From positions 1 through 36,628 of the IMG/VR virus record IMGVR_UViG_3300021375_001709: DNA of 36,628 bases, one strand, 5' to 3'. This document shows positions 5,836 to 12,824 of the stretch, piece by piece (positions within the stretch are counted from its first letter, which is position 1; each line of letters opens with the position of its first letter). Source of the DNA: a virus. The notes under the pieces are model-generated. The model searched no databases. It had not been told where the DNA came from and saw nothing but the letters and a program-made list of their open reading frames with translations. The position numbers and the translations under genes were made by a program.

Positions 5836-6002
5836 TAGTAATCCTCCTCATCTTCATCATCTTGATCTGCGTTAGCTTGTATGGTTAACCAAAGCGGACC
5901 ACATAGTGCAACAAGTGTACCAAGTATTAAATCACCCAGTGCCATAAAAGTGATGCCTAAGATTACACAGATAATAGCGTAAATAATCATTCCTTGTGTC
6001 AT
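5835..6002 (-). CDS. Small two-span membrane protein, 55 aa
   Basis: A 55-residue protein. I chose ATG 6002 because AAGGAG lies 7 bases upstream. The longer frame to 6044 would begin in the promoter region. Two hydrophobic segments span about residues 5-20 (MIIYAIICVILGITFM) and 22-39 (LGDLILGTLVALCGPLW), followed by a very acidic tail (ADQDDEDEEDY). It is the first gene after the promoter at 6033-6061. Function unknown. Confidence 0.75.
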   Translation of the reverse strand: MTQGMIIYAIICVILGITFMALGDLILGTLVALCGPLWLTIQANADQDDEDEEDY

Positions 6003-6032
6003 AGCGTTTCTCCTTTGTGTTGCTATACATAT

Positions 6033-6061
6033 AATATAATACAAGATGTCTTGGTTTGCAA
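6033..6061 (-). promoter_or_regulatory. Early-type promoter with variant palindrome
   Basis: On the minus strand TTGCAA (6061-6056), a 17-bp spacer and TATATT (6038-6033) precede the 55-aa gene. The spacer holds AAGACATCTT, matching the AAGRYRTCTT core of the other palindromic promoters, although the flanking bases and the -35 differ. It lies behind the terminator at 6105-6130. Confidence 0.6.
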
Positions 6062-6104
6062 CCTAGCAGAAGTATGTTTTACGATATAAAAAGTATGTAC
6101 TCAT

Positions 6105-6130
6105 AAAAAAACCCGCTTTAAAGCGGGTTT
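6105..6130 (-). terminator. Rho-independent terminator after tRNA-Arg
   Basis: A fully palindromic hairpin (AAACCCGCTTT pairing with AAAGCGGGTTT, 6130-6109) followed on the minus strand by T's. It lies 5 bases beyond the CCA end of the tRNA and ends the transcript carrying the two small genes and the tRNA. Confidence 0.9.
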
Positions 6131-6135
6131 CTATT

Positions 6136-6212
6136 TGGCGAACCGTGAGAGATTCGAACTCCCGACCTTCTGGTTCGTAGCCAGATGCTCTATCCAGCTG
6201 AGCTAACGGTCC
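6136..6212 (-). tRNA. tRNA-Arg (anticodon ACG)
   Basis: A 77-nt cloverleaf with every part visible. The acceptor is GGACCGT/ACGGTTC, the D arm is GCTC...GAGC, and the anticodon stem TCTGG/CCAGA encloses the loop CTACGAA (anticodon ACG). The variable region is AGGTC, the T arm is GGGAG TTCGAAT CTCTC, the discriminator is G and the 3' CCA is encoded. With A34 it would need host TadA to make inosine and read CGU, CGC and CGA. Its 5' base touches the stop codon of the preceding gene, so it must be processed from a joint mRNA-tRNA transcript. Confidence 0.97.
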
Positions 6213-6455
6213 TTAACCCCAGTCTTTGAAATTGCCATCGTCTTCGTTTTCATTGTAGCCTTTTGTATAAGCTACAATTTCTTCTGGACTCATGTCTTTC
6301 ATTTCAATTCGTTCACCTTGATGTGTTCCATCAGGATACCAATGAGGATCAAAGCCTCGTCTATAATAACTATCCGCGCCACCTCTGTCATATGGTCCAC
6401 CATGTGTGGTTGACATTGGTAAATTTTGCTGAATGTCTACTCCTAAAGTTTTCAT
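6213..6455 (-). CDS. Hypothetical protein with HGGPYDRG motif, 80 aa
   Basis: An 80-residue protein rich in Gly, Tyr and Asp. The central part, THGGPYDRGGADSYYRRGFDP followed by HWYPDG, is a recurring motif of short proteins in marine phages as I recall, with no known role. ATG 6455 overlaps the previous stop as ATGA. An internal ATG at 6416 begins directly before the motif and is the alternative start. The stop codon abuts the first base of tRNA-Arg. No membrane segments or cysteines. Confidence 0.8.
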   Translation of the reverse strand: MKTLGVDIQQNLPMSTTHGGPYDRGGADSYYRRGFDPHWYPDGTHQGERIEMKDMSPEEIVAYTKGYNENEDDGNFKDWG

Positions 6456-6667
6456 TGATACTTACTCCATTTTTCTGACCATGCTTCACTAAGCATATTT
6501 TCAAAGTCATTTAAGTTTTCACATGCACTGGGCGAACCCTGTAACAAATCCTGTTGTGGTTTCATTGCTTCAAAAAACTGTTCAAAAACTTCACATTCAC
6601 CAATGGTGTCCTCTGCAATGTTCCAGAATTTATCTTCGTTTCCTAAAATCCAATTACTCATCCCCAT
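6452..6667 (-). CDS. Hypothetical acidic protein, 71 aa
   Basis: A 71-residue protein. I chose ATG 6667 for its ribosome binding site AAGGAG, 6 bases upstream. The longer frame to 6706 would run into the promoter. The protein is acidic, aromatic and mostly helical (NWILGNEDKFWNIAEDTIG, then EVFEQFFEAMKPQQDLLQG). No known domain. It is the first gene of a small transcript that ends with tRNA-Arg. Confidence 0.8.
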   Translation of the reverse strand: MGMSNWILGNEDKFWNIAEDTIGECEVFEQFFEAMKPQQDLLQGSPSACENLNDFENMLSEAWSEKWSKYQ

Positions 6668-6696
6668 GTTACTCTCCTTATTTTTAATTATGTCTA

Positions 6697-6725
6697 ATAG
6701 TAACATGAGAAATATTAATAGTCAA
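6697..6725 (-). promoter_or_regulatory. Sigma70-like promoter without palindrome
   Basis: On the minus strand TTGACT (6725-6720), 17 bp and TACTAT (6702-6697) lie in the gap between the ligase stop and the 71-aa gene. It lacks the AAGRYRTCTT core. It would drive the 71-aa gene, the 80-aa gene and tRNA-Arg. Confidence 0.65.
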
Positions 6726-6729
6726 CCTT

Positions 6730-7851
6730 TTAATCAACTCTTTGTCCTACTCCGTAATCAATAGTTACTGGAAATCTAGGAACACCATCATTTGAAAGTT
6801 CAAAGTATCTACATGTAGCCCAATCAATATTAGGATTATCTAATAGATCTTTTAGTTTTGCTTGTGATCCTCTGATACCTGAACTAAAAGTTCTTCCATC
6901 TGGCAATTGAAGTGTTAGTCTTTTAGCATAGCCAGTCCATGCTCCTTGTCCTTCGTGTACTTCAATTACTTTATATTCTTCAGTAATGAACTCTTTTCTT
7001 TTTAAAAGGTTGTTACTTCTTTTACCTTCGTAAGCAGTATTCTGCCTAACCATCTGACCTTCGTATCCATCTGAAGTATACATGCCATATAGCTCATCTA
7101 TATCAGCAGGTGTACTTGCATCATGTGTATCAACTAGTACAATACTAGTGCCTACAGGTAAAAACATTTTTAAGAATTCATATCTTTCTATAAATGGCAT
7201 ATCAGTATTATTGCTATCAAAGCAATCATACACATGGTATTGTACCATTTGCTTAGATTCAGCAAGTTCAGCCTCACCTAAGTTTTTAGTCTTTCTAACT
7301 AGACTTGTAATTTTTTGGAAGTCTGACTTTAGTTCGTGATTGTAAAGTTCTCCATCTAATGTAATGCCTGGAAACTTCTCACAAAATTCTTCCAGTGCTT
7401 CTGCAATATGAGGTACTGCAACAATCTCTTTAAATGCTCTACTAAACAAACCTTTTGCACTAGCAATACATCTAATACCATCTAATTTTGGCTGTGTGTA
7501 ACCTGAAGTAACTGGCTTTTTAGTAAAGTCATGTGCTAACATAGGCTTAAATGCAGTAAATGTATCAATCTTACTAACGTCTTCAAAGAAGTCCTTTTCA
7601 GTATTTTTGGTCCACTGTGCTTTTGCTTCAGCAACACTTTGTGATTGTGCATTGGTGCCATTAATTTTACCAACATTTTTACCTTCAGTTAGGTTCCAAA
7701 CACTAGTAATTTTCTTACCATCTACTAAACCTGAGATGGTTCTAATTCCAGCAACATCATCTGAATCCCATCCATATTGGATAGTCCATGTTCTGACTTT
7801 ACCTTTAGTATCTCTTTTAAATAGTTCTGGTAATGATTCTATATTTTGCAT
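6730..7851 (-). CDS. ATP-dependent DNA ligase
   Basis: A 373-residue ligase with a complete set of nucleotidyltransferase motifs: motif I QPKLDGIRC with the adenylated Lys122, motif III DGELY (166-170), the IIIa-like YHVYDCF (205-211), motif IV SDGYEGQMVR (260-269), and motif V LLKRKEF (282-288). The OB-fold follows (TGYAKRLTLQLPDGRTF, then RYFELSNDGVPRFP). The first 85 residues form a small N-terminal domain (GKVRTWTIQYGWDSDDVAGI). The family seals DNA nicks using ATP. The enzyme is shorter than T4 gp30 (487 aa), closer to compact phage ligases. It follows the 68-aa gene behind the promoter at 8101-8129, so early expression with replication is likely. Confidence 0.93.
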   Translation of the reverse strand: MQNIESLPELFKRDTKGKVRTWTIQYGWDSDDVAGIRTISGLVDGKKITSVWNLTEGKNVGKINGTNAQSQSVAEAKAQWTKNTEKDFFEDVSKIDTFTAFKPMLAHDFTKKPVTSGYTQPKLDGIRCIASAKGLFSRAFKEIVAVPHIAEALEEFCEKFPGITLDGELYNHELKSDFQKITSLVRKTKNLGEAELAESKQMVQYHVYDCFDSNNTDMPFIERYEFLKMFLPVGTSIVLVDTHDASTPADIDELYGMYTSDGYEGQMVRQNTAYEGKRSNNLLKRKEFITEEYKVIEVHEGQGAWTGYAKRLTLQLPDGRTFSSGIRGSQAKLKDLLDNPNIDWATCRYFELSNDGVPRFPVTIDYGVGQRVD

Positions 7852-7861
7852 TTAGTACTCC

Positions 7862-8068
7862 TTAGTCTAGTAAAGTTTCATAAGCGTTCTCGTTAACCCA
7901 AGCACATGTTTCATCTAAAACATTAAGTGCTTCTAACTGCACATCATTTAATGGCGTACCATCATGAAATTCAGCTGATTCAACATACGCATCACAAAAG
8001 TCTGGATAGTCTTTCATATCCACTCCATCTATTTGCATGTTTGTTACTTGTGAGAATTTAATTGTCAT
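7862..8068 (-). CDS. Conserved small acidic phage protein, 68 aa
   Basis: A 68-residue acidic protein. ATG 8068 has AAGGAG upstream in the short leader after the promoter at 8101-8129. The signature MKDYPDFCDAYVESAEFHDG followed by LNDVQLEALN is a pattern I recall from small proteins of T4-like marine phages. Function unknown. It precedes the DNA ligase by 10 bases and is probably co-transcribed with it. Confidence 0.85.
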   Translation of the reverse strand: MTIKFSQVTNMQIDGVDMKDYPDFCDAYVESAEFHDGTPLNDVQLEALNVLDETCAWVNENAYETLLD

Positions 8069-8100
8069 ATATAACTCCTTATTTCTTTATTGTTACTTAC

Positions 8101-8129
8101 AGTATACAGTAAGATGCCTTACTTGTCAA
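8101..8129 (-). promoter_or_regulatory. Early-type promoter with palindromic spacer
   Basis: On the minus strand TTGACA (8129-8124), a 17-bp spacer and TATACT (8106-8101). The spacer reads AGTAAGGCATCTTACT plus G, an inverted repeat with 6-bp arms (AGTAAG/CTTACT). It drives the 68-aa gene and the DNA ligase. It lies 14 bases past the terminator of the preceding transcript. Confidence 0.85.
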
Positions 8130-8143
8130 CCTTTTTCTGTCAT

Positions 8144-8165
8144 AAAAAAACCTGCCGTAGCAGGT
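8144..8165 (-). terminator. Rho-independent terminator
   Basis: On the minus strand ACCTGC (8165-8160), loop TACG, GCAGGT (8155-8150) and seven T's. It closes the transcript carrying DNA polymerase and the 2OG oxygenase gene and is followed at once by the next promoter. Confidence 0.85.
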
Positions 8166-8185
8166 AATTTATAAGTGCATTTTTT

Positions 8186-8869
8186 TTAGATTTTTATTAT
8201 TAAATTAGGTTTACTAAACATTTCATGTGTTTTTGGAGTTCCAATACCCGTAATAACCATTGTACTACGTGGTGATACTCCTGAATTTGCCGTACAATGT
8301 GGTACGTTCTCGTGATCCCATGTGTAAAGTTCACCTGCACGATACTTAGTTAATATTTCATTACCATATTGTACAAAGTGTCCAAACTCATAGTCGTGTA
8401 GGAATATCATAAAACGGAATATATTTGTCATTGGTTCTTCGACACTCCATTTTTTCAGCCTATCAACATGAGCTGTCCATGTTTGACCTGGCATTTGTAC
8501 ATGTACACGAGTTTGCAATGGGCGATCTTTTCCATCTACTAGATGTAATGCATCTGTCATTGCTTGAAAACTTGGATAACTTGCCACATCATCTTCTAGA
8601 CTTGTAATCTCAGTATCTGCCTTACCACCAGCATTTACTATGTCAGCTTCTGTTCTATCAATACCTGCACCGCCACGTGGATTATCTTTTGGATCACGTG
8701 ATCTCCATGTTATTGCTTTTGCATTTGCCTCTGCTCTAGCTAGTTCTTCAGACCAATCGCCTTCAAACCTACCAACATAACGCATTCTGTCTGCCTGTGA
8801 TGTATGCCCAAAAGGATCAAAGTGATAACTTGATTCCTGTTTGCATAATTCCCAATTACCTTTTTCCAT
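8186..8869 (-). CDS. 2-oxoglutarate/Fe(II) oxygenase-like protein
   Basis: A 227-residue protein. I chose ATG 8869 because it clears the polymerase stop at 8883. The longer frame to 8902 would overlap it. The C-terminal half shows the double-stranded beta-helix iron triad: VQMPGQTWTAHVDRLKKW gives His134 and Asp136, VPHCTANSG gives His191, and SPRSTMVITG gives Arg201, which would bind 2-oxoglutarate. The strand FRFMIFLHDYEFGHF lies between them. Family members hydroxylate proteins, nucleic acids or small molecules with O2, Fe(II) and 2OG. The substrate is unknown. Phage copies are common in marine T4-like genomes. It follows DNA polymerase in the same transcript. Confidence 0.82.
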   Translation of the reverse strand: MEKGNWELCKQESSYHFDPFGHTSQADRMRYVGRFEGDWSEELARAEANAKAITWRSRDPKDNPRGGAGIDRTEADIVNAGGKADTEITSLEDDVASYPSFQAMTDALHLVDGKDRPLQTRVHVQMPGQTWTAHVDRLKKWSVEEPMTNIFRFMIFLHDYEFGHFVQYGNEILTKYRAGELYTWDHENVPHCTANSGVSPRSTMVITGIGTPKTHEMFSKPNLIIKI

Positions 8870-8882
8870 ATTGCTACTTATC

Positions 8883-11537
8883 CTAAAACTCAAATAGATC
8901 ATTAAATGTAGTAAGTGCTTTAGCTGAATCTAAATCCCAACCTAACTCACCCAACAAGTTGTCTACTTTTTTACTAATGATTGCATTTTCCATTGCATCA
9001 TCATCAAACGTAAGATCCTTAAACCAATCAGGTATTCTAGACTCATCTGTGGGGTATCCAACACTTGTATATCCCATAGGATTGTTTTTAAGTTTACAAA
9101 CAATAGTCTTCATACCATCTGTAATTTTCATGCTATATGCATCACTATGCATCTTACGTAGATTATTCCAATTAATTGCGGCCCTAACATGCCCAATACT
9201 ACATTTGCCTGTTTTCTCAAATGTCTTTGTATGATTTGTAAGATTGTTAACACGTTTAGGCGTGCCTTTATGCCAGCTAGGTTTCTCTCTAAACTCCTTA
9301 CGGAATTCAATAATCCTATCAATTACACTTTTTTCACTACCACCTGTAAGCGCCATCATTAGTAGTTCACTTAAAAAGTCTTGCATGTAATCAGGAGTAT
9401 CTGAACGTTTTAGATCCAATCCCATTGCTTTAATTTTGCCTGCCTTGCCATCAACATCTTCACGTTTGCCTTCATTATCAAATACAAGAATTGCATAACG
9501 TTTTTTAGTAATAAAGATACCAGCTTCACCAACTACTTCTTTACCTGCGGCAATTATCTTACCTAAATTATGTGTTGTATGAAAACTGTTGTGCATGTAA
9601 TCTGGGAATGTTTTGTTTACTTCCTCTGCTACTGCGTCATAATATTCAATAATTGTATCCTTGTCCCACGCAATCTCGCCTTTATCTATTTGATCTTTTA
9701 ACAAAGGATAAGCACTAAAGTATGTAGAGTCAGTATCACCATACACAATAGCATCTCCTGTGTGATCATATTCTCCAGTCATAACTTTGTTAAGTTCACT
9801 TGCCATATGTTTAGCAATACAACGCCCTGTAAGGGTCGTACTCTGCCCTAAGCGTTCATCAAAGAACCTACTACCAGGGTTCAACAAAGCACCATACAAA
9901 CTATTCAAGTTAATCTTTTTAACTAACTGTCGCTTATCCCAATACTCAAATTCATGTCCCCCACCAGCTCTAGCTTCACGTGCTTTTGCTTGTAGCTCTT
10001 TACGTTCTGCATACCACTGTTCTAGTAATCCAGGAATAATACCCTGATTGTCATAACGGAAAATAGTTGCATTAGCAGTAATAAGCCAGGTTTCACCACT
10101 GTTAAAAATTAAGTTGTAAATCTCTGCACCTGTTGCTTCAATACTTTCACCATTTTCAAAGTCAACCCATAACAGTTGATCTGTATCTTTAGCCATTACA
10201 AGTTCATATTCTTCTGTAGCAAACTTACCTTCCCAGGCTCTTGCAACATACCCATCTCTACCATTATTGAAACTCTCAATCATAGGGCTAGTTAAGCTAT
10301 GCCTTACTTGTCCAACAATAGTTTCTGGACTCATGTTACAACTTCGCAAAATACTAGGATATAGACTGTTCAAGTCAACTGAAGATACCCATTTGTGCAT
10401 ACCTTTTTTAGGTGTTGCAACATATGCGCCTGCGGCTGGTAGTGGTTTTTCACCCCGTTGTTTATCGGGAACAATAAAACCACGTGCATGGGCCGCATTA
10501 ATAATAGCCATATCTGTCTGTGCAACCGCACCCAATGCACTAATAATAGGAACTGTATTAGAATGACTTAGAACATTTGCTAAGTCAATAAACTGTAGTT
10601 TCTTATCCATACGTACAAGCAAGTCAACATCCTGCCTAGAGTATGAGATAAATGTTTCAAAGTCGTTGTTGTAAAGTGCGTCAAGTGTTCCTTCATATGC
10701 AACCTTACGTTCATCTAGTTCATATTCACCAATAGCATCTAGGCTATAACTGTGCATTTCATGATATGTAAATTTACGATACAGTTCTAAATAGTCTAAG
10801 TGTACACGCCCTGTAAGCTCATATGCTTGACTTTCTTTACCAAACTTAATAAGTGTACGCTCACGTGGCATTCTATCCCATAAGCAGAATTTACGTGTAT
10901 GGCTTTTACTTAATACACGAGTAATTCTATTAACTAGATAAGGAATATCAAAGCCTTCTGAATTCCATCCACTTAGTACATCAGCATCATCAATTAACTC
11001 TAGGAATGTACTTAGAAGTTCTTCCTCAGTTTCCATAAGAAACGTGTCATTAAACTTATCCATTATTTCTTTTGCCTGATCAGTAGTTATTGTATCAGGT
11101 TTTATTGCGACACAGATAGTTTTTTCTAACCAGCTTAAATGTACACTAATTGCCGTTACCTTATTAAAGGGATCTTCTGGAGGAGCAAAGCCTTTTTCTT
11201 TATTGAAGTCAACCTCGATATCAAAAAATGCTAAGTTTAAATCTGGAGTATCTTTATCCAGATAGTTATCTGCTAGGCAACGAAATAAAGGATTAACATC
11301 ACTCTCAAATAATTTTTTATGTGAGTGTATCTTTTTCTCAGTATTAAATTTTTTGCTTGTATTAACCTGTGTCCTAGTTAATTTGTCACCAAAGATACTT
11401 GTGTACTTGCCACGTGGATCAGGATAATAGAACGTATACTTTGCTGGATATTCACGGAACTCTCGCCTGCCATTGACACGCTCAACAACCTTAATAATAT
11501 CTTTATCTCTGTCTAAAAATGCGTCTACATAACTCAT
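8883..11537 (-). CDS. 43: T4-type family B DNA polymerase (gp43)
   Basis: An 884-residue polymerase, close to the 898 of T4 gp43, with all motifs in order. Exo I is LAFFDIEVDF (Asp106, Glu108), exo II is LSGWNSEGFDIPYL (188-201), and exo III is YSRQDVDLLVRMD (299-311). Pol motif A is SVDLNSLYPSIL (386-397), motif B is KKINLNSLYGALLN (540-553), and motif C is YGDTDSTYF (599-607). Both proofreading and polymerising centres are intact. It is the replicative polymerase and works with the clamp, clamp loader and helicase, which are not in this window. The start overlaps the upstream stop as ATGA. The sequence is complete with no intein or split, although both occur in gp43 of other phages. Confidence 0.99.
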   Translation of the reverse strand: MSYVDAFLDRDKDIIKVVERVNGRREFREYPAKYTFYYPDPRGKYTSIFGDKLTRTQVNTSKKFNTEKKIHSHKKLFESDVNPLFRCLADNYLDKDTPDLNLAFFDIEVDFNKEKGFAPPEDPFNKVTAISVHLSWLEKTICVAIKPDTITTDQAKEIMDKFNDTFLMETEEELLSTFLELIDDADVLSGWNSEGFDIPYLVNRITRVLSKSHTRKFCLWDRMPRERTLIKFGKESQAYELTGRVHLDYLELYRKFTYHEMHSYSLDAIGEYELDERKVAYEGTLDALYNNDFETFISYSRQDVDLLVRMDKKLQFIDLANVLSHSNTVPIISALGAVAQTDMAIINAAHARGFIVPDKQRGEKPLPAAGAYVATPKKGMHKWVSSVDLNSLYPSILRSCNMSPETIVGQVRHSLTSPMIESFNNGRDGYVARAWEGKFATEEYELVMAKDTDQLLWVDFENGESIEATGAEIYNLIFNSGETWLITANATIFRYDNQGIIPGLLEQWYAERKELQAKAREARAGGGHEFEYWDKRQLVKKINLNSLYGALLNPGSRFFDERLGQSTTLTGRCIAKHMASELNKVMTGEYDHTGDAIVYGDTDSTYFSAYPLLKDQIDKGEIAWDKDTIIEYYDAVAEEVNKTFPDYMHNSFHTTHNLGKIIAAGKEVVGEAGIFITKKRYAILVFDNEGKREDVDGKAGKIKAMGLDLKRSDTPDYMQDFLSELLMMALTGGSEKSVIDRIIEFRKEFREKPSWHKGTPKRVNNLTNHTKTFEKTGKCSIGHVRAAINWNNLRKMHSDAYSMKITDGMKTIVCKLKNNPMGYTSVGYPTDESRIPDWFKDLTFDDDAMENAIISKKVDNLLGELGWDLDSAKALTTFNDLFEF

Positions 11538-12250
11538 GTAAGATTATCCCACCATAATTTAAAATCTGCTATCACAGGTTGCTTCCTAATATATTCTTCG
11601 TAGAAGTCTTCCGTTTGTTTAGTCCTATTACATCTACTAACATATTCTAACATAGAAAACAGTTTTTGTCTATCATTATATATCCATTCCAATGGCAATA
11701 CGAAATACCTATCAGGGTATTTTCTACTATTCTCTGCCATTATACTAATAATACCATCATCAATACCACCTATACCACTTGCTAGTTTGTCCATATGTTC
11801 TTTTGTAATTTCATCTTTACTTGTTAAATTACTGCCTATTTCTGCATTGAATGCATCTCTGCCATACATATCCCATTCACCTAACAATGCCTTAGTAACA
11901 TAGTTGCAAAGGTACCGTTCTCCATGTAGGTCAGGTATTATTTGAATAAGTTTTGCATTTGGATCGTTTTCTAAAACTAGATGTGCGTTCACCATTCGTG
12001 TATGTAATTTTACAAATAGTTCATCAGTCTTAAAGTCTGACAATGCTTCTAATAGTTCGTCTCTTGGGCGAGCAAATATTTCAGGCTCATGTGTCCTATT
12101 AGTATGGCATGAACCAGTTTGCTCAACGTTTAGTTGCTCAACTCTCCATGCTTCTTTGTCGTGTTGGTGCATTCCAATAAGCAGTGAGAGGATAAATTCT
12201 CCACACTGCCCACTGTTGAACCCTACAAATATATTAGTGATTTCTGCCAA
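11534..12250 (-). CDS. Hypothetical protein, TTG start, possibly sulfotransferase-like
   Basis: A 238-residue protein. No ATG occurs before residue 27, and TTG 12250 is the only start that keeps the N-terminal strand-loop. It overlaps the dsbA stop by 17 bases. The opening TNIFVGFNSGQCGEFILSLL looks like a strand, a glycine-rich loop and a helix, as in the PAPS-binding loop of sulfotransferases. HLVLENDPNAKLIQIIPD could be a later strand. The similarity is only to the pattern, so a sulfotransferase or P-loop fold is speculative. No membrane segments. It is coupled by ATGA to the DNA polymerase, so the ratio of the two products may be fixed. Confidence 0.75.
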   Translation of the reverse strand: MAEITNIFVGFNSGQCGEFILSLLIGMHQHDKEAWRVEQLNVEQTGSCHTNRTHEPEIFARPRDELLEALSDFKTDELFVKLHTRMVNAHLVLENDPNAKLIQIIPDLHGERYLCNYVTKALLGEWDMYGRDAFNAEIGSNLTSKDEITKEHMDKLASGIGGIDDGIISIMAENSRKYPDRYFVLPLEWIYNDRQKLFSMLEYVSRCNRTKQTEDFYEEYIRKQPVIADFKLWWDNLT

Positions 12251-12482
12251 CCGCTTCTAAAATAGACTCTAGTTCATCAAACTCTTCTCTATTTTTACCT
12301 GCTTCAGCTTTGTATGCAATACGAATTGCTTTGTTTAATACAGATGGTTTAATACCTAGTTCTTCTGCAATAGCTTTAACTGTATCTCGTAGGCCCTCTT
12401 TTAGAGTATCAACCTCTTGAGTTACGTGAATTCCTTCTTGTACAATACGCTTTAGCTTATCGACGTCTTCTGGTGAATACAT
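12234..12482 (-). CDS. dsbA: DsbA-like dsDNA-binding protein (T4-type)
   Basis: An 82-residue helical protein matching the short DsbA family of T4-like phages. The signs are VDKLKRIVQEGIHVTQEVD, TLKEGLRDTVKAIAEELGIK (25-44), PSVLNKAIRIAYK and an acidic end (FDELESILEAVGRN). In T4, DsbA binds double-stranded DNA and affects late transcription. ATG 12482 is preceded by CAGGAGAAGAC. A promoter (12512-12539) lies directly upstream, so the dsbA, unknown gene and DNA polymerase unit starts here. Confidence 0.88.
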   Translation of the reverse strand: MYSPEDVDKLKRIVQEGIHVTQEVDTLKEGLRDTVKAIAEELGIKPSVLNKAIRIAYKAEAGKNREEFDELESILEAVGRNH

Positions 12483-12511
12483 GTCTTCTCCTGTATGTTA
12501 TGAATACGTTT

Positions 12512-12539
12512 ATTATACACGATCTGTGCAATAAGTCAA
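12512..12539 (-). promoter_or_regulatory. Sigma70-like promoter of the dsbA-43 unit
   Basis: On the minus strand TTGACT (12539-12534), a 16-bp spacer and TATAAT (12517-12512). It lies in the 60-base gap before dsbA and lacks the palindromic core. It would transcribe dsbA, the 238-aa gene, DNA polymerase and the 2OG oxygenase gene down to the terminator at 8144-8165. Confidence 0.72.
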
Positions 12540-12542
12540 GAA

Positions 12543-12824
12543 CTATCTTTTACCTTCAAGGTGTTTTATACGATTTTCTAGTTCGTCAATTTTACTTGTA
12601 ACTTTTGGATAGCGTTTACGCCAGGCATCTTCTGGTTCTTGCAACCATGTCCAACCCCAACGATTTACTAGATAGTCTAATACAGCATCAAATTTACTAT
12701 ATGCCCATAATGCCATTCTAGTATCTTTGAACCACATTAAAAATGCGGCTCCAAATAAACTTCCTGCTAGAGCTGTGTAAATCCACAACCTATCAGTAGC
12801 CATACGTTCAATCATTTCCCACAT
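12543..12824 (-). CDS. Small membrane protein with coiled-coil tail, 93 aa
   Basis: A 93-residue protein. After an amphipathic start (MWEMIERMATDRLW) there is one membrane segment at about 15-32 (IYTALAGSLFGAAFLMWF). It is followed by an aromatic linker (YSKFDAVLDYLVNRWGWTWL) and a C-terminal helix of coiled-coil type (KIDELENRIKHLEGKR). The start shares one base with the stop of the long gene before it. I recall similar membrane proteins from marine T4-like phages. A structural or lysis role cannot be decided. Confidence 0.82.
   Translation of the reverse strand: MWEMIERMATDRLWIYTALAGSLFGAAFLMWFKDTRMALWAYSKFDAVLDYLVNRWGWTWLQEPEDAWRKRYPKVTSKIDELENRIKHLEGKR

Noticed and set aside
11534-12250. 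Firm call as a sulfotransferase
   Set aside because: Only the N-terminal strand-glycine-loop looks similar. No 3'-phosphate-binding motif could be located.
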